Positions 1 through 6,128 are shown, counted from the first letter of the stretch. The stretch is 6,981 nucleotides of DNA from Dehalococcoidia bacterium (GCA_028278465.1 JANQEF010000212.1:1-6981); one strand, 5' to 3'. The notes: generated from the sequence alone by a model not told the origin. Made by a program: numbers and translations.

Positions 1-139
1 GGCAACGGCTGAACGCATCTCGCAGCCAGATCCGGTCGAAACCTTAGTCGCATCTAACTATCACGCCAGCATTGCTGTCTGACACCCAATACCACGAAGA
101 CGGCCCGGTTTTCAGTCACCACCAGTCAAGGAAAAGCGT
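1..139. other. upstream leader, no supported gene
   Basis: No convincing gene is seen here. One frame is open from the window edge to a stop at 80-82 and could encode the last 26 residues of an upstream protein, but its third codon positions are mixed (about half G/C), unlike the strongly G/C-ending codons of the genes here, so I do not call it. TTGCTG at 72-77 resembles a -35 box, but no good -10 follows at the right distance. No cobalamin or SAM riboswitch consensus was recognised. The region presumably carries the promoter of the first gene. Confidence 0.4.
128..132 (+). promoter_or_regulatory. ribosome binding site fixing a TTG start
   Basis: AAGGA lies seven bases upstream of TTG at 140. 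The frame has a stop at 80-82 and no ATG, GTG or TTG between that stop and 140. The next in-frame ATG (residue 47) would remove the conserved DGATG motif at residues 26-30. The TTG start is therefore well supported although it is not ATG. Confidence 0.75.
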
Positions 140-1060
140 TTGAAACCCGAAGCTAACAGCACAACCACTCCGGGAATCCTCGACCGGCTCGGCGCCGGAG
201 AGCTGCTGGTCTTCGACGGCGCTACCGGCTCGTACCTGCAAGAGCACGGCCTCGAGCCCGGCGGCTGTCCCGAACTGATGAACGCAGAGCAGCCGGAGAT
301 TGTCCGAGAAATGGCCGCGCAGTATTTCGCGGCCGGATCAGACATGGTTCTGACCAACACCTTCGGCGCCAACCGCATCGGCCTGAAGCGCTATGACCTT
401 GAAGAGCGCACGCGAGAACTGAACATCAAGGCGGTCGAGAACGCGCGAGCGGGCGCTCCGGAAGGCGGGCTCGTGGTCGGGTCGGTCGGCCCGCTCGGAG
501 GGCTGCTTGAGCCGCTGGGCGATATCCCCGAAGACGCTGCCTACGATGCGCTGGCCGAACAGATCAGCGCGCTCGAAGAAGGCGGCGCAGACGGCGTCAT
601 TATCGAGACGCAGCTGGCACTCGAAGAGGTGACGCTTGCCATCAGAGCAGCGAAGGAGCACACCAGCCTCACGACGATGGCTACGATGGTGTTTGACAAG
701 GGCCCGCGCGGCTACTTCACCATGATGGGCGTGACGCCTGAGAAGGCGGTGCAGGAGCTGGAGTCTGCAGGCGCGGACATCGTTGGAACCAACTGTGGCA
801 ACGGCATCGAGCGCATGGTCGAGATCGCAACGAAGATGCGTGCGGTGACGGACGGCTACCTTGCCGTGCAGTCGAACGCAGGCATGCCGACGTTGGTGAA
901 GGGCGAGAACTGCTACCCGGAGACGCCCGAGTTCATGGCCGAGGGCTATCGCAAGCTGGCCGATCTGCCCGTGAACATACTCGGCGGCTGCTGCGGAACG
1001 AACGCCGCTCACATCAAGGCGCTGGTTGAAGCGGTAAAGCCGCAGGCCACCGCGGTGTAA
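140..1060 (+). CDS. homocysteine S-methyltransferase family protein (zinc, BHMT/MetH-N-like)
   Basis: A 306-residue cytoplasmic protein of the homocysteine-binding (S-methyltransferase) family, which folds as a TIM barrel and uses zinc to activate homocysteine thiolate. Seen directly: DGATGSYLQEHGL at 26-38, TNTFGAN at 72-78, VVGSVGPLG at 112-120, GTNCG with Cys219, SNAGMP at 245-250, and GGCCGT with Cys284 and Cys285. Cys219/284/285 are the expected zinc ligands. Length is that of a stand-alone domain, comparable to BHMT/MmuM or to the first module of MetH; no pterin, B12 or activation module is fused. It starts at TTG with a good ribosome site. The corrinoid protein and corrinoid reactivator downstream suggest it takes its methyl group from methyl-cobalamin on that separate protein, giving methionine, but betaine or S-methylmethionine as donor cannot be excluded. 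Family assignment is firm; substrate is inferred. Confidence 0.92.
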   Translation: MKPEANSTTTPGILDRLGAGELLVFDGATGSYLQEHGLEPGGCPELMNAEQPEIVREMAAQYFAAGSDMVLTNTFGANRIGLKRYDLEERTRELNIKAVENARAGAPEGGLVVGSVGPLGGLLEPLGDIPEDAAYDALAEQISALEEGGADGVIIETQLALEEVTLAIRAAKEHTSLTTMATMVFDKGPRGYFTMMGVTPEKAVQELESAGADIVGTNCGNGIERMVEIATKMRAVTDGYLAVQSNAGMPTLVKGENCYPETPEFMAEGYRKLADLPVNILGGCCGTNAAHIKALVEAVKPQATAV

Positions 1061-1065
1061 AGTAT

Positions 1066-1094
1066 GCCGATCCCGGCTAGATGCCAGAATCGGC
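1066..1094 (+). other. imperfect stem-loop between genes 1 and 2
   Basis: GCCGAT (1066-1071) pairs with ATCGGC (1089-1094), and inside it GGC (1075-1077) pairs with GCC (1083-1085) around a five-base loop. No T-run follows, so it is not a typical intrinsic terminator. It could attenuate or stabilise the transcript between the two genes, or be chance. Confidence 0.3.
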
Positions 1095-1122
1095 TACATA
1101 CATCTGCAGGTAACGGAGCCTG

Positions 1123-1800
1123 ATGACCCAGACCGCACAGAAGACGAAGCGACCTTCCGTCAAGGAAACGATCAAGCGGCTCGGCGGCTGCATCGAGTTG
1201 ATCTCGATGGACCCGCACTTCAACGACATCAGCGTCGGCCTCTTCCTTAAGGACAGGACGCTCACCGTCTGGTCCTACAGCCAGGTGCCGGGCACAGACG
1301 GGCGCATCGAGAAGATCCGGGACCGCATCGTGGCGCTTGGCAACCTGGAGGTTGTCGAGGGAACGACGGACCAGGCGAGGGTCCCGGCCGGCGACATCCT
1401 GATGCAGCCGATGAAGTTCATGTTTCGTGAGGCGGTCGACAAGGACCCGGACTCGCTGCCCTCAGGCCCGATCGAGGCACCCGACAACAAGTCGACCCTC
1501 ACCTTCTCTGTCGAGGGCGAGCAACAGGACGATGCATACGTCTACACAGTTACCGCACATGGCGAGGCGCAGAGGCCCGAATCACGCGTCAGGGCGACTG
1601 TCGGCGGCTTCATGCGGTACGGCGGCTGCGAACGGCTGAGCCCGAGCACCTTCCGCTTCCCCGACGGTCAGCGGCACGACGGCTTCGTACGCCTGCTCCT
1701 GCCATACGCCCGCAACGTAAGCGCGGTCGAGAGAATGCTGGAAACGGAGGACATGGAAGGACAGATGACGACGCAGACGCTGGGCTTCAGCTCTACGTAA
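1123..1800 (+). CDS. conserved-looking hypothetical protein in corrinoid methyltransferase cluster
   Basis: A 225-residue protein that I do not recognise. It starts at ATG with GGAG four bases upstream (1115-1118), 62 bases after gene 1 and 36 bases before gene 3, so it very likely belongs to the same transcript. No signal peptide, membrane segment or nucleotide-binding loop is visible. The N-terminal 20 residues are basic; a compact block follows (about 21-108, containing CIELISMDPHFNDISVGLF at 23-41 and MKFMFREAV near 97-105). A Pro/Gly/Asp-rich linker lies near 108-122, then a beta-rich second half (about 123-225). Only two cysteines exist (Cys23, Cys169), each just after a Gly-Gly pair, which hints weakly at two related halves. 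Third codon positions are strongly G/C, like its neighbours, supporting a real gene. An accessory or substrate-binding role in the methyl-transfer system is suggested only by position. Confidence 0.8.
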   Translation: MTQTAQKTKRPSVKETIKRLGGCIELISMDPHFNDISVGLFLKDRTLTVWSYSQVPGTDGRIEKIRDRIVALGNLEVVEGTTDQARVPAGDILMQPMKFMFREAVDKDPDSLPSGPIEAPDNKSTLTFSVEGEQQDDAYVYTVTAHGEAQRPESRVRATVGGFMRYGGCERLSPSTFRFPDGQRHDGFVRLLLPYARNVSAVERMLETEDMEGQMTTQTLGFSST

Positions 1801-1836
1801 CTCGCTTGATCTCCGGAATCTTTCGGGAGCGCAATC

Positions 1837-2901
1837 ATGGCAACCAACGGACACAGCAACGGCAACGCACAGGCGGGCATGACGCCGCGTGAGCGGACGC
1901 TGAACGCTCTCAACGGCCTGCCGGTCGACCGGCCGCCCGTCGCCAACCCGACCAGCGTTGCCACGGTCGAGATGATGGACCTCGTCGACGCTCACTTCCC
2001 GGAGGCGAACCGCAACGCCGAGATGGACGCTCGGCTGGCGGCGACTGAGTACACAGAGTTCGGCTTCGACGCCATCGCTCCGTACTTCTCAATCATCCAG
2101 GAGTCGTCCGCCGTCGGCTGCGAGATGCAGTGGGAGCAGAAGGACAACTGGCCTACGGTGCGCATGACGAACCCGATCTGGAAGTCGTCGAAGGACGTGA
2201 AGGTGCCGGCCGACTTCCTGGACCACCCGGACATCGTGACGATCACCGACTCGATTCGGCTTCTGAAGCAGGAGTTCGGCGACGAGGTGGCGATCATCGG
2301 CAAAACGATGGGGCCGTGGACGCTGGCGTATCACGTGTTTGGCGTCGAGCCGTTCCTGCTTGGAACCGTCGACGACCCGGAGGAGACGGTTGCGGCGCTT
2401 GAGGCGTTGAAGGAGTTCACGACGCTGTTCGGGCAGGCGCAGATCGATGCCGGCGCAGACGCTCTGACCCTTCCTGACCACGCGACGGGCGACCTTGTGA
2501 GCGGCGAGTACTACCGTCGCTTCCTGATGGAGCTGCACCAGGAGTTCGCGGAAGAGATCAGCGTGCCGATCATCCTTCACATCTGCGGGCAGACAGTCGA
2601 CCGCATGCCGTACATCGCGGAAACCGGCATGGCGGCGTTCCACTTCGACTCTCGCAACGACCCGGCTGAGGCGATGGCAGCAGTCGACGGCAAGATCAGG
2701 CTGGTCGGCAATATCAACAACCCGACGACCCTCTACGCACGAGGCCCGGCCGAGGTGCGGCAGGAGGTTTACCGGGCGCTGGATGCCGGCGTGCAGCTGA
2801 TTGCGCCAGAGTGCGCGATACCGCTGAAGACCAAGGCCGAGAACCTGATCGAGATCCCGATCGCAGTAGAGGACTGGGCCGCCGAACACGGCATGGGGTG
2901 A
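1837..2901 (+). CDS. UroD-family methyltransferase, MtaA/MtbA/CmuA-like
   Basis: A 354-residue protein of the uroporphyrinogen decarboxylase superfamily, in the branch that moves methyl groups to or from corrinoid proteins (MtaA, MtbA, CmuA) rather than making haem. Seen directly: family-type N-terminus MTPRERTLNALNGLPVDRPPV split around residues 15-35, then GADALTLPDHATGD at 206-219, and HICGQT with His248 and Cys250 followed by Cys326 in APECAIP. This His-X-Cys...Cys set is the zinc site known from MtaA/MtbA; the Cys250-Cys326 spacing also fits. GNINNPTTL at 291-299 is typical of the family. GGGAG at 1825-1829, seven bases upstream, supports the ATG at 1837, which adds an Asn/Gly-rich 14-residue tail before Met15. 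True haem-pathway UroD is disfavoured by the zinc site and neighbours. Thiol acceptor versus methyl-donor role is undecided; coenzyme M use is not implied in a bacterium. Confidence 0.88.
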   Translation: MATNGHSNGNAQAGMTPRERTLNALNGLPVDRPPVANPTSVATVEMMDLVDAHFPEANRNAEMDARLAATEYTEFGFDAIAPYFSIIQESSAVGCEMQWEQKDNWPTVRMTNPIWKSSKDVKVPADFLDHPDIVTITDSIRLLKQEFGDEVAIIGKTMGPWTLAYHVFGVEPFLLGTVDDPEETVAALEALKEFTTLFGQAQIDAGADALTLPDHATGDLVSGEYYRRFLMELHQEFAEEISVPIILHICGQTVDRMPYIAETGMAAFHFDSRNDPAEAMAAVDGKIRLVGNINNPTTLYARGPAEVRQEVYRALDAGVQLIAPECAIPLKTKAENLIEIPIAVEDWAAEHGMG

Positions 2902-2904
2902 GAT

Positions 2905-3068
2905 CCGTCGTCCCGAGCGGGCGCGAGGGACCCGGGGTGGTGGGGCGATCCATCCGCAGTAGTCTCTGAATCAGCGGTCGGTAGGCACGCTCCGTCGGAG
3001 AGCAGCTTGACGGTACGTCGATCCCTACACCTCCCATCCAGGTCCTTCATTGCCATTCAGGACGAAGG
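2905..3068. repeat. 164-bp MITE-like element, copy 1
   Basis: This segment matches 6563-6723 in the same orientation along its whole length. Two internal cores are identical in both copies: GTCTCTGAATCAGCGG (here 2962-2977) and AGCTTGACGGTACGTCGA (here 3004-3021). The ends form imperfect terminal inverted repeats: the first 31 bases and the reverse complement of the last 31 agree at 21 positions by eye. It contains no coding sequence that I accept. It begins three bases after the stop of the UroD-like gene and separates that gene from the corrinoid protein gene. Confidence 0.8.
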
Positions 3069-3240
3069 TTGTGGCTCCACCTGAGAACATCTGCGTCCAA
3101 ATTGGCTGCTCTCCCGGTCGCTTATCGGCAGTTCAGATGCCAAAATAGGGAAAGACACACACGTTTGACACGATTTCAGACGCGCGCGTCACCCGAACCG
3201 CACACGAAAACCGCAGAACAGTCCGAGACGGCACCTCCAC
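3069..3240 (+). promoter_or_regulatory. leader of corrinoid protein gene, possible promoter region
   Basis: These 172 bases are less GC-rich than the genes, containing for example AAATTGGC, CAAAATAGGG and GTTTGACACGATTT. TTGACA at 3165-3170 is a perfect -35-like hexamer, but the expected -10 window falls in GC-rich sequence with no TATAAT-like match, so a sigma70-type promoter is only possible. No B12 box or other riboswitch consensus was recognised. The ribosome site before 3241 is weak: only GACGG about ten bases upstream. Confidence 0.35.
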
Positions 3241-3987
3241 ATGTCAATTCAGCACGAAGGCCTGGCGAAAGAGTTTGAGTGGGTCACGAGGCCCGGCGAG
3301 CAGAAGCACATAGGCGAATCGATCGAAAAGACCGACCTCCTGATGCAGGAGATGGCCTACAACCTGATCGTCGGCGCCAACACCGAAGTAGACAGGCTCA
3401 CGAAAGAAGCTCTGGACAAGGACTACTCGGCGAACAAGATCCTCGATGACGGCCTTCTCAACGGCATGGCGATCGTCGGGGTGAAGTTCCGGGACAACGT
3501 CATATTCGTGCCCGAGGTGCTGGTCGCCGCCCGTGCGATGAAGGCCGGCATGGCGCACCTCGAGCCCATCCTGTCGGCGTCCGGCGTCGAGCCGATCGGC
3601 ACGGTCATCATGGGAACTGTGAAGGGTGACCTGCACGACATCGGCAAGAACCTGTGCATCATGATGCTCAGGGGCGCCGGCTTTGTCGTGCATGACCTCG
3701 GCGTCGACACAGCGCCGGACGAGTTCGCAGATGCGGTAGAGGAGCACGAGGCGCAGCTGGTCGGGATGTCGGCGCTGCTGACGACGACGATGCCGAACAT
3801 GGGGCGCGTGATCAGCTATTTCGAGGATGTGGGTCTGCGTGACGAAGTCCGTATGATGGTTGGAGGCGCTCCAGTTACGCAGGAGTTTGCGGACGAGATG
3901 GGCGCCGATGGCTACGGAGAGAACGCGGTCGAATGCGTGGACAAGGCGAAAGAGCTGCTGGTGCTGCTGAAGGAGCTGAAGGCCTGA
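3241..3987 (+). CDS. corrinoid (B12-binding) methyl-carrier protein, MtaC/MtbC/MttC-like
   Basis: A 248-residue methyl carrier with two modules. A helical cap (about 35-120, including FVPEVLVAARAMKAGM at 89-104) leads into a Rossmann-like cobalamin-binding domain (about 120-248). Seen directly: KGDLHDIGKN at 128-137, giving the D-x-H-x-x-G signature with His132 as the lower axial cobalt ligand, SALLTTTM at 177-184 and GGAP at 208-211. These are the standard base-off/His-on B12 motifs of MetH and of MtaC-type proteins. Members are usually about 210-220 residues; the extra ~30 N-terminal residues (rich in Glu/Lys) are unusual and the start is the least certain part, as the ribosome site is poor. 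The protein should carry a methyl group between the two zinc methyltransferases encoded upstream and be kept active by the reactivator downstream. Its last codons overlap the next gene. Confidence 0.93.
   Translation: MSIQHEGLAKEFEWVTRPGEQKHIGESIEKTDLLMQEMAYNLIVGANTEVDRLTKEALDKDYSANKILDDGLLNGMAIVGVKFRDNVIFVPEVLVAARAMKAGMAHLEPILSASGVEPIGTVIMGTVKGDLHDIGKNLCIMMLRGAGFVVHDLGVDTAPDEFADAVEEHEAQLVGMSALLTTTMPNMGRVISYFEDVGLRDEVRMMVGGAPVTQEFADEMGADGYGENAVECVDKAKELLVLLKELKA
3970..3975 (+). promoter_or_regulatory. ribosome binding site inside the corrinoid gene, indicating a coupled CTG start
   Basis: AAGGAG lies inside the 3' end of the corrinoid protein gene, eight bases before CTG at 3984. That CTG shares bases with the TGA stop at 3985-3987 (CTGA). 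Position and spacing are ideal for translational coupling, and this is the strongest Shine-Dalgarno sequence in the window. Confidence 0.55.
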
Positions 3988-4274
3988 CGCAGCAGGATGA
4001 GGCTGCGGCCGCCGAGCCTCGGGTGGATGCCGAGCGCTACCGGACGAGCATGGAGCGGCTGTTCGAGATCTACAGCGAGATCTCGCAGAAGGCGGATGAG
4101 GTGATGCAGAGCCGCTGTCCTTACAAGGATGCCCGCTCTCGCTGCACTGCTCAATTCGACTGCCGCAACCAGTTCTTCACGAAGGACCCGTCTGCAAAGC
4201 CGATCTGCGCCGGGAGCGACCGCATCGACTACCGGTCGGCGTGGGTGAACGGCGGAAGTGTCCCGTTTGAGTAA
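3984..4274 (+). CDS. small four-cysteine protein of unknown function, coupled to corrinoid protein
   Basis: A 96-residue protein if started at CTG 3984; I do not recognise the family. It has an Ala/Glu-rich N-terminus, a helical stretch (about 16-43, with MERLFEIYSEISQKADEVM at 23-41) and a C-terminal segment with four cysteines at 45, 54, 60 and 75 (spacing C-x8-C-x5-C-x14-C) within RCPYKDARSRC and FDCRNQFF, then PICAGSD and DYRSAW. The four cysteines could bind a metal or an Fe-S cluster; this is inference. No signal peptide is seen. ATG at 3933 is an alternative start, but codons 3933-3983 end in G/C only 3 times in 17, against 20 of 24 from 3984 onward, so real coding seems to begin at about 3984. 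GTG 4023 and ATG 4050 are further alternatives. Tight coupling to the corrinoid gene suggests a role in cofactor loading, electron delivery or stability. Confidence 0.7.
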   Translation: MTQQDEAAAAEPRVDAERYRTSMERLFEIYSEISQKADEVMQSRCPYKDARSRCTAQFDCRNQFFTKDPSAKPICAGSDRIDYRSAWVNGGSVPFE

Positions 4275-4288
4275 TGTGGTGCCCGTGT

Positions 4289-4317
4289 TGGTAGGGGCGC
4301 CGCTTGCTGCGCCCGGT
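4289..4317. repeat. 29-bp hairpin repeat, copy 1
   Basis: GGGCGC (4295-4300) and GCGCCC (4309-4314) form a six-base stem around an eight-base loop. The same unit recurs at 6259-6287 with two differences (GGTAGGGGCGC at the front, GCGCCCGGT at the back). It lies 15 bases after the stop of the small cysteine protein. It could help end or stabilise the transcript, but there is no T-run. Confidence 0.7.
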
Positions 4318-4370
4318 GACGCCAAAGGCGGCACGCTTGTCATCCTGAGCCTCTAAGAGTGGTGATCTCT

Positions 4371-4449
4371 GTCATCCCGAGCGTAGCCGAGGGATCTGAC
4401 CTGTCGATATGAGGTCGCCATAGAGACTCCGGATCGAGTCCGGAATGAC
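4371..4449. repeat. 79-bp imperfect inverted-repeat element
   Basis: The left arm (4371-4397, beginning GTCATCCCGAGCG) and the right arm (4424-4449, ending CCGGAATGAC) are imperfect reverse complements, as in the widespread GTCATTCCGG-type intergenic repeats. A partial extra unit, GTCATCCTGAGC, lies just upstream at 4339-4350. The left arm matches the reverse complement of 6843-6870 at 25 of 28 positions. An in-frame stop for the next gene (TGA 4446-4448) falls in the right arm. Confidence 0.65.
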
Positions 4450-4478
4450 GGACGCCTGCTGACATCGCACAACCCAAC

Positions 4479-6128
4479 ATGCCGCTTATCCATGACAACG
4501 ACGAGATACCGCTGACCGCCGGACGGACGCTGTTCGACTACGCCGACGACCTGGCGGTGCGCGTGCCGACTTCCTGCGGGCGAACCGGCGAATGCCACGA
4601 GTGCATCGTCGAGGTCGAACGTGGCACGAACGCCCTCAGCGACCTGACCGATGCCGAGACCTTCCTGCGCGGCAACTACCGTCTCGCCTGCCAGGCCGCT
4701 GTCCAGGACATCACCGCCGAGATCGAGTTCGCCGTCCTGCGCAGGCAGCCGCGCATCCTGACAAAGGGCGTGCAGCGGCAGGACATCGAGCCGCAGCCGC
4801 TCGTCTACCGCGAGGGCGACGACGTGATCTACCTCGGACCGGACGGACCGAAGAAGATCGACAGCTACCGCGGCCGTATTCTTGGCCTCGCAGCCGACCT
4901 CGGCACCACGACAGTCGTCATGAACCTGGTCGACCTTGAGACGTTCGAGACGATCTACACGGCGTCTTTCGAGAACCCGCAGCGGTTTGGCGGCTCGGAC
5001 ATCATGAACCGCATCTCGTACGATGGCGGCGAGTACCGGGGCGAGCTGCTGGCGGTGATGCTGTCGTCGATCAACTTCGAGATCGGCGAGATGGTGAAGA
5101 GCCTGAAGATCAGGCGGCGGCAAATCTACGAGCTTGTGGTCGTCGGCAACGCCACGATGCGGGAGATCTTCTTCGGCCATGATGTGCAGCCGATCGGTCA
5201 GAAGCCGTATAAGTCGCCGGTGGAGCTGGAGTTCCTGGAAGGCAAACGCAAGGACACGGCGCTGAACGTGCGCGCCGGCGATCTGGGCGTGCGGATTCAT
5301 CCCGATGCGAACGTGTACGGTGGCCCGCTGATCGGCTCGCATGTAGGCGCAGATGTGACCGCCGACCTGCTGGCGATCGGGCTGGAGCAGCAGGATGAGC
5401 CGGTGATCCTGGTGGACGTCGGCACAAACACCGAAGTCGTCGTGGGCAACAGGGACCGGCTGCTGGCGGCTTCCTGCCCTGCCGGTCCGGCGTTCGAGGG
5501 CGGCGAGGTGACGTACGGGATGCCAGGTTATGACGGCGCGGTCGAGAAGTTCCGGTTCAACGGCGAGGACGAGGCGGAGATCGAGGTGATCGGCGACGTT
5601 GAGCCGACAGGGATCTGCGGTTCGGGTCTGATCGACCTGCTTGCGGAGCTGCGGCGAACGGATCGCATGAGCGAGCTGGGCCAGCTTCCTCCCGGCACAA
5701 ACGAGTTTGTTTTTCATGGGGAGAATGATTTGTCGCTCTCTCGGAGCGACATATCGGCGCTGGCGCAGGCGAAGGCGGCGAACTTCTGCGGGCAGTCGAT
5801 TGTGCTGCGGCAGTACGGGTTGCCGCTGGACGCGTACAAGGCGTTGTACCTTGCGGGCGGCTTTGCGAACTACATCGATGAGTCGAACGCCCGCGATATC
5901 GGGTTCATCGCCGGGATGCCGCTGGAGAAGATCGAGAAGGTCGGCAACGCCTCGCTGGAGGGTGCGACGATCATGTTGCTGTCGGGCCCGAAGCGGCGGG
6001 AGATGGAGGAGTTCGTGCAGCGCATCGAGCATGTGGAGCTGGAGACGACGCCGGACTTTTTCGATCTGTTTGTAGAAGGTTGCCAGTTCAAGCCGATGCC
6101 AGAGCCAGCGGCCGACCGCGTTTCCTGA
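4479..6128 (+). CDS. RACo/RamA-like corrinoid reductive activator ([2Fe-2S] + ASKHA/DUF4445)
   Basis: A 549-residue ATP-dependent activator that reduces oxidised cob(II)alamin on a partner corrinoid protein back to cob(I)alamin. N-terminal plant-type [2Fe-2S] ferredoxin domain: Cys33, Cys39, Cys42 and Cys71 (C-x5-C-x2-C-x28-C). A linker (about 85-130) is followed by an actin-like ASKHA ATPase region with LAADLGTTT at 137-145, VVVGNATM at 220-227, VDVGTNTEVVVG at 312-323, SCPAGPAFEGG at 332-342, GICGSG at 378-383 and LAGGFANYI at 458-466. This is the RACo layout; the C-terminal 4Fe-4S domain of methanogen RamA is absent. The start is ATG 4479: an in-frame stop lies at 4446-4448 and no other start lies between, yet no ribosome site is visible. 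The first ferredoxin beta-strand appears short. The stop codon lies inside a repeat. The likely client is the corrinoid protein upstream. Confidence 0.93.
   Translation: MPLIHDNDEIPLTAGRTLFDYADDLAVRVPTSCGRTGECHECIVEVERGTNALSDLTDAETFLRGNYRLACQAAVQDITAEIEFAVLRRQPRILTKGVQRQDIEPQPLVYREGDDVIYLGPDGPKKIDSYRGRILGLAADLGTTTVVMNLVDLETFETIYTASFENPQRFGGSDIMNRISYDGGEYRGELLAVMLSSINFEIGEMVKSLKIRRRQIYELVVVGNATMREIFFGHDVQPIGQKPYKSPVELEFLEGKRKDTALNVRAGDLGVRIHPDANVYGGPLIGSHVGADVTADLLAIGLEQQDEPVILVDVGTNTEVVVGNRDRLLAASCPAGPAFEGGEVTYGMPGYDGAVEKFRFNGEDEAEIEVIGDVEPTGICGSGLIDLLAELRRTDRMSELGQLPPGTNEFVFHGENDLSLSRSDISALAQAKAANFCGQSIVLRQYGLPLDAYKALYLAGGFANYIDESNARDIGFIAGMPLEKIEKVGNASLEGATIMLLSGPKRREMEEFVQRIEHVELETTPDFFDLFVEGCQFKPMPEPAADRVS

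Noticed and set aside
2..82. Possible C-terminal end of an upstream gene running in from the window edge
   Set aside because: Only 26 codons, about half ending in G/C, and no recognisable motif; too little to call.
338..1012. Minus-strand open frame of 224 codons opposite the homocysteine methyltransferase gene
   Set aside because: Antisense shadow with no domain; the plus-strand product carries all zinc ligands.
2089..2889. Minus-strand open frame of 266 codons opposite the UroD-like gene
   Set aside because: Antisense shadow: Arg/His/Leu-rich composition and no motif, while the plus strand has a complete zinc methyltransferase.
1837..2901. Haem-pathway uroporphyrinogen decarboxylase (hemE)
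   Set aside because: The His-X-Cys...Cys zinc site and the corrinoid neighbours point to the methyltransferase branch of the superfamily, and no other haem genes are nearby.
3069..3240. Cobalamin riboswitch in the leader of the corrinoid protein gene
   Set aside because: Expected from the context, but no B12-box-like sequence or matching stem arrangement was found by eye; a covariance-model search would settle it.
3069..3278. Plus-strand 69-codon frame in the corrinoid gene leader
   Set aside because: Starts at TTG without a ribosome site, has mixed codon use, and runs into the corrinoid gene in another frame.
4353..6032. Long open frame of 559 codons on the minus strand opposite the activator gene
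   Set aside because: It mirrors a gene with full [2Fe-2S] and ASKHA motifs, is rich in Arg, His, Leu, Val and Asp as expected from an antisense frame of GC-rich coding DNA, and has no recognisable domain.
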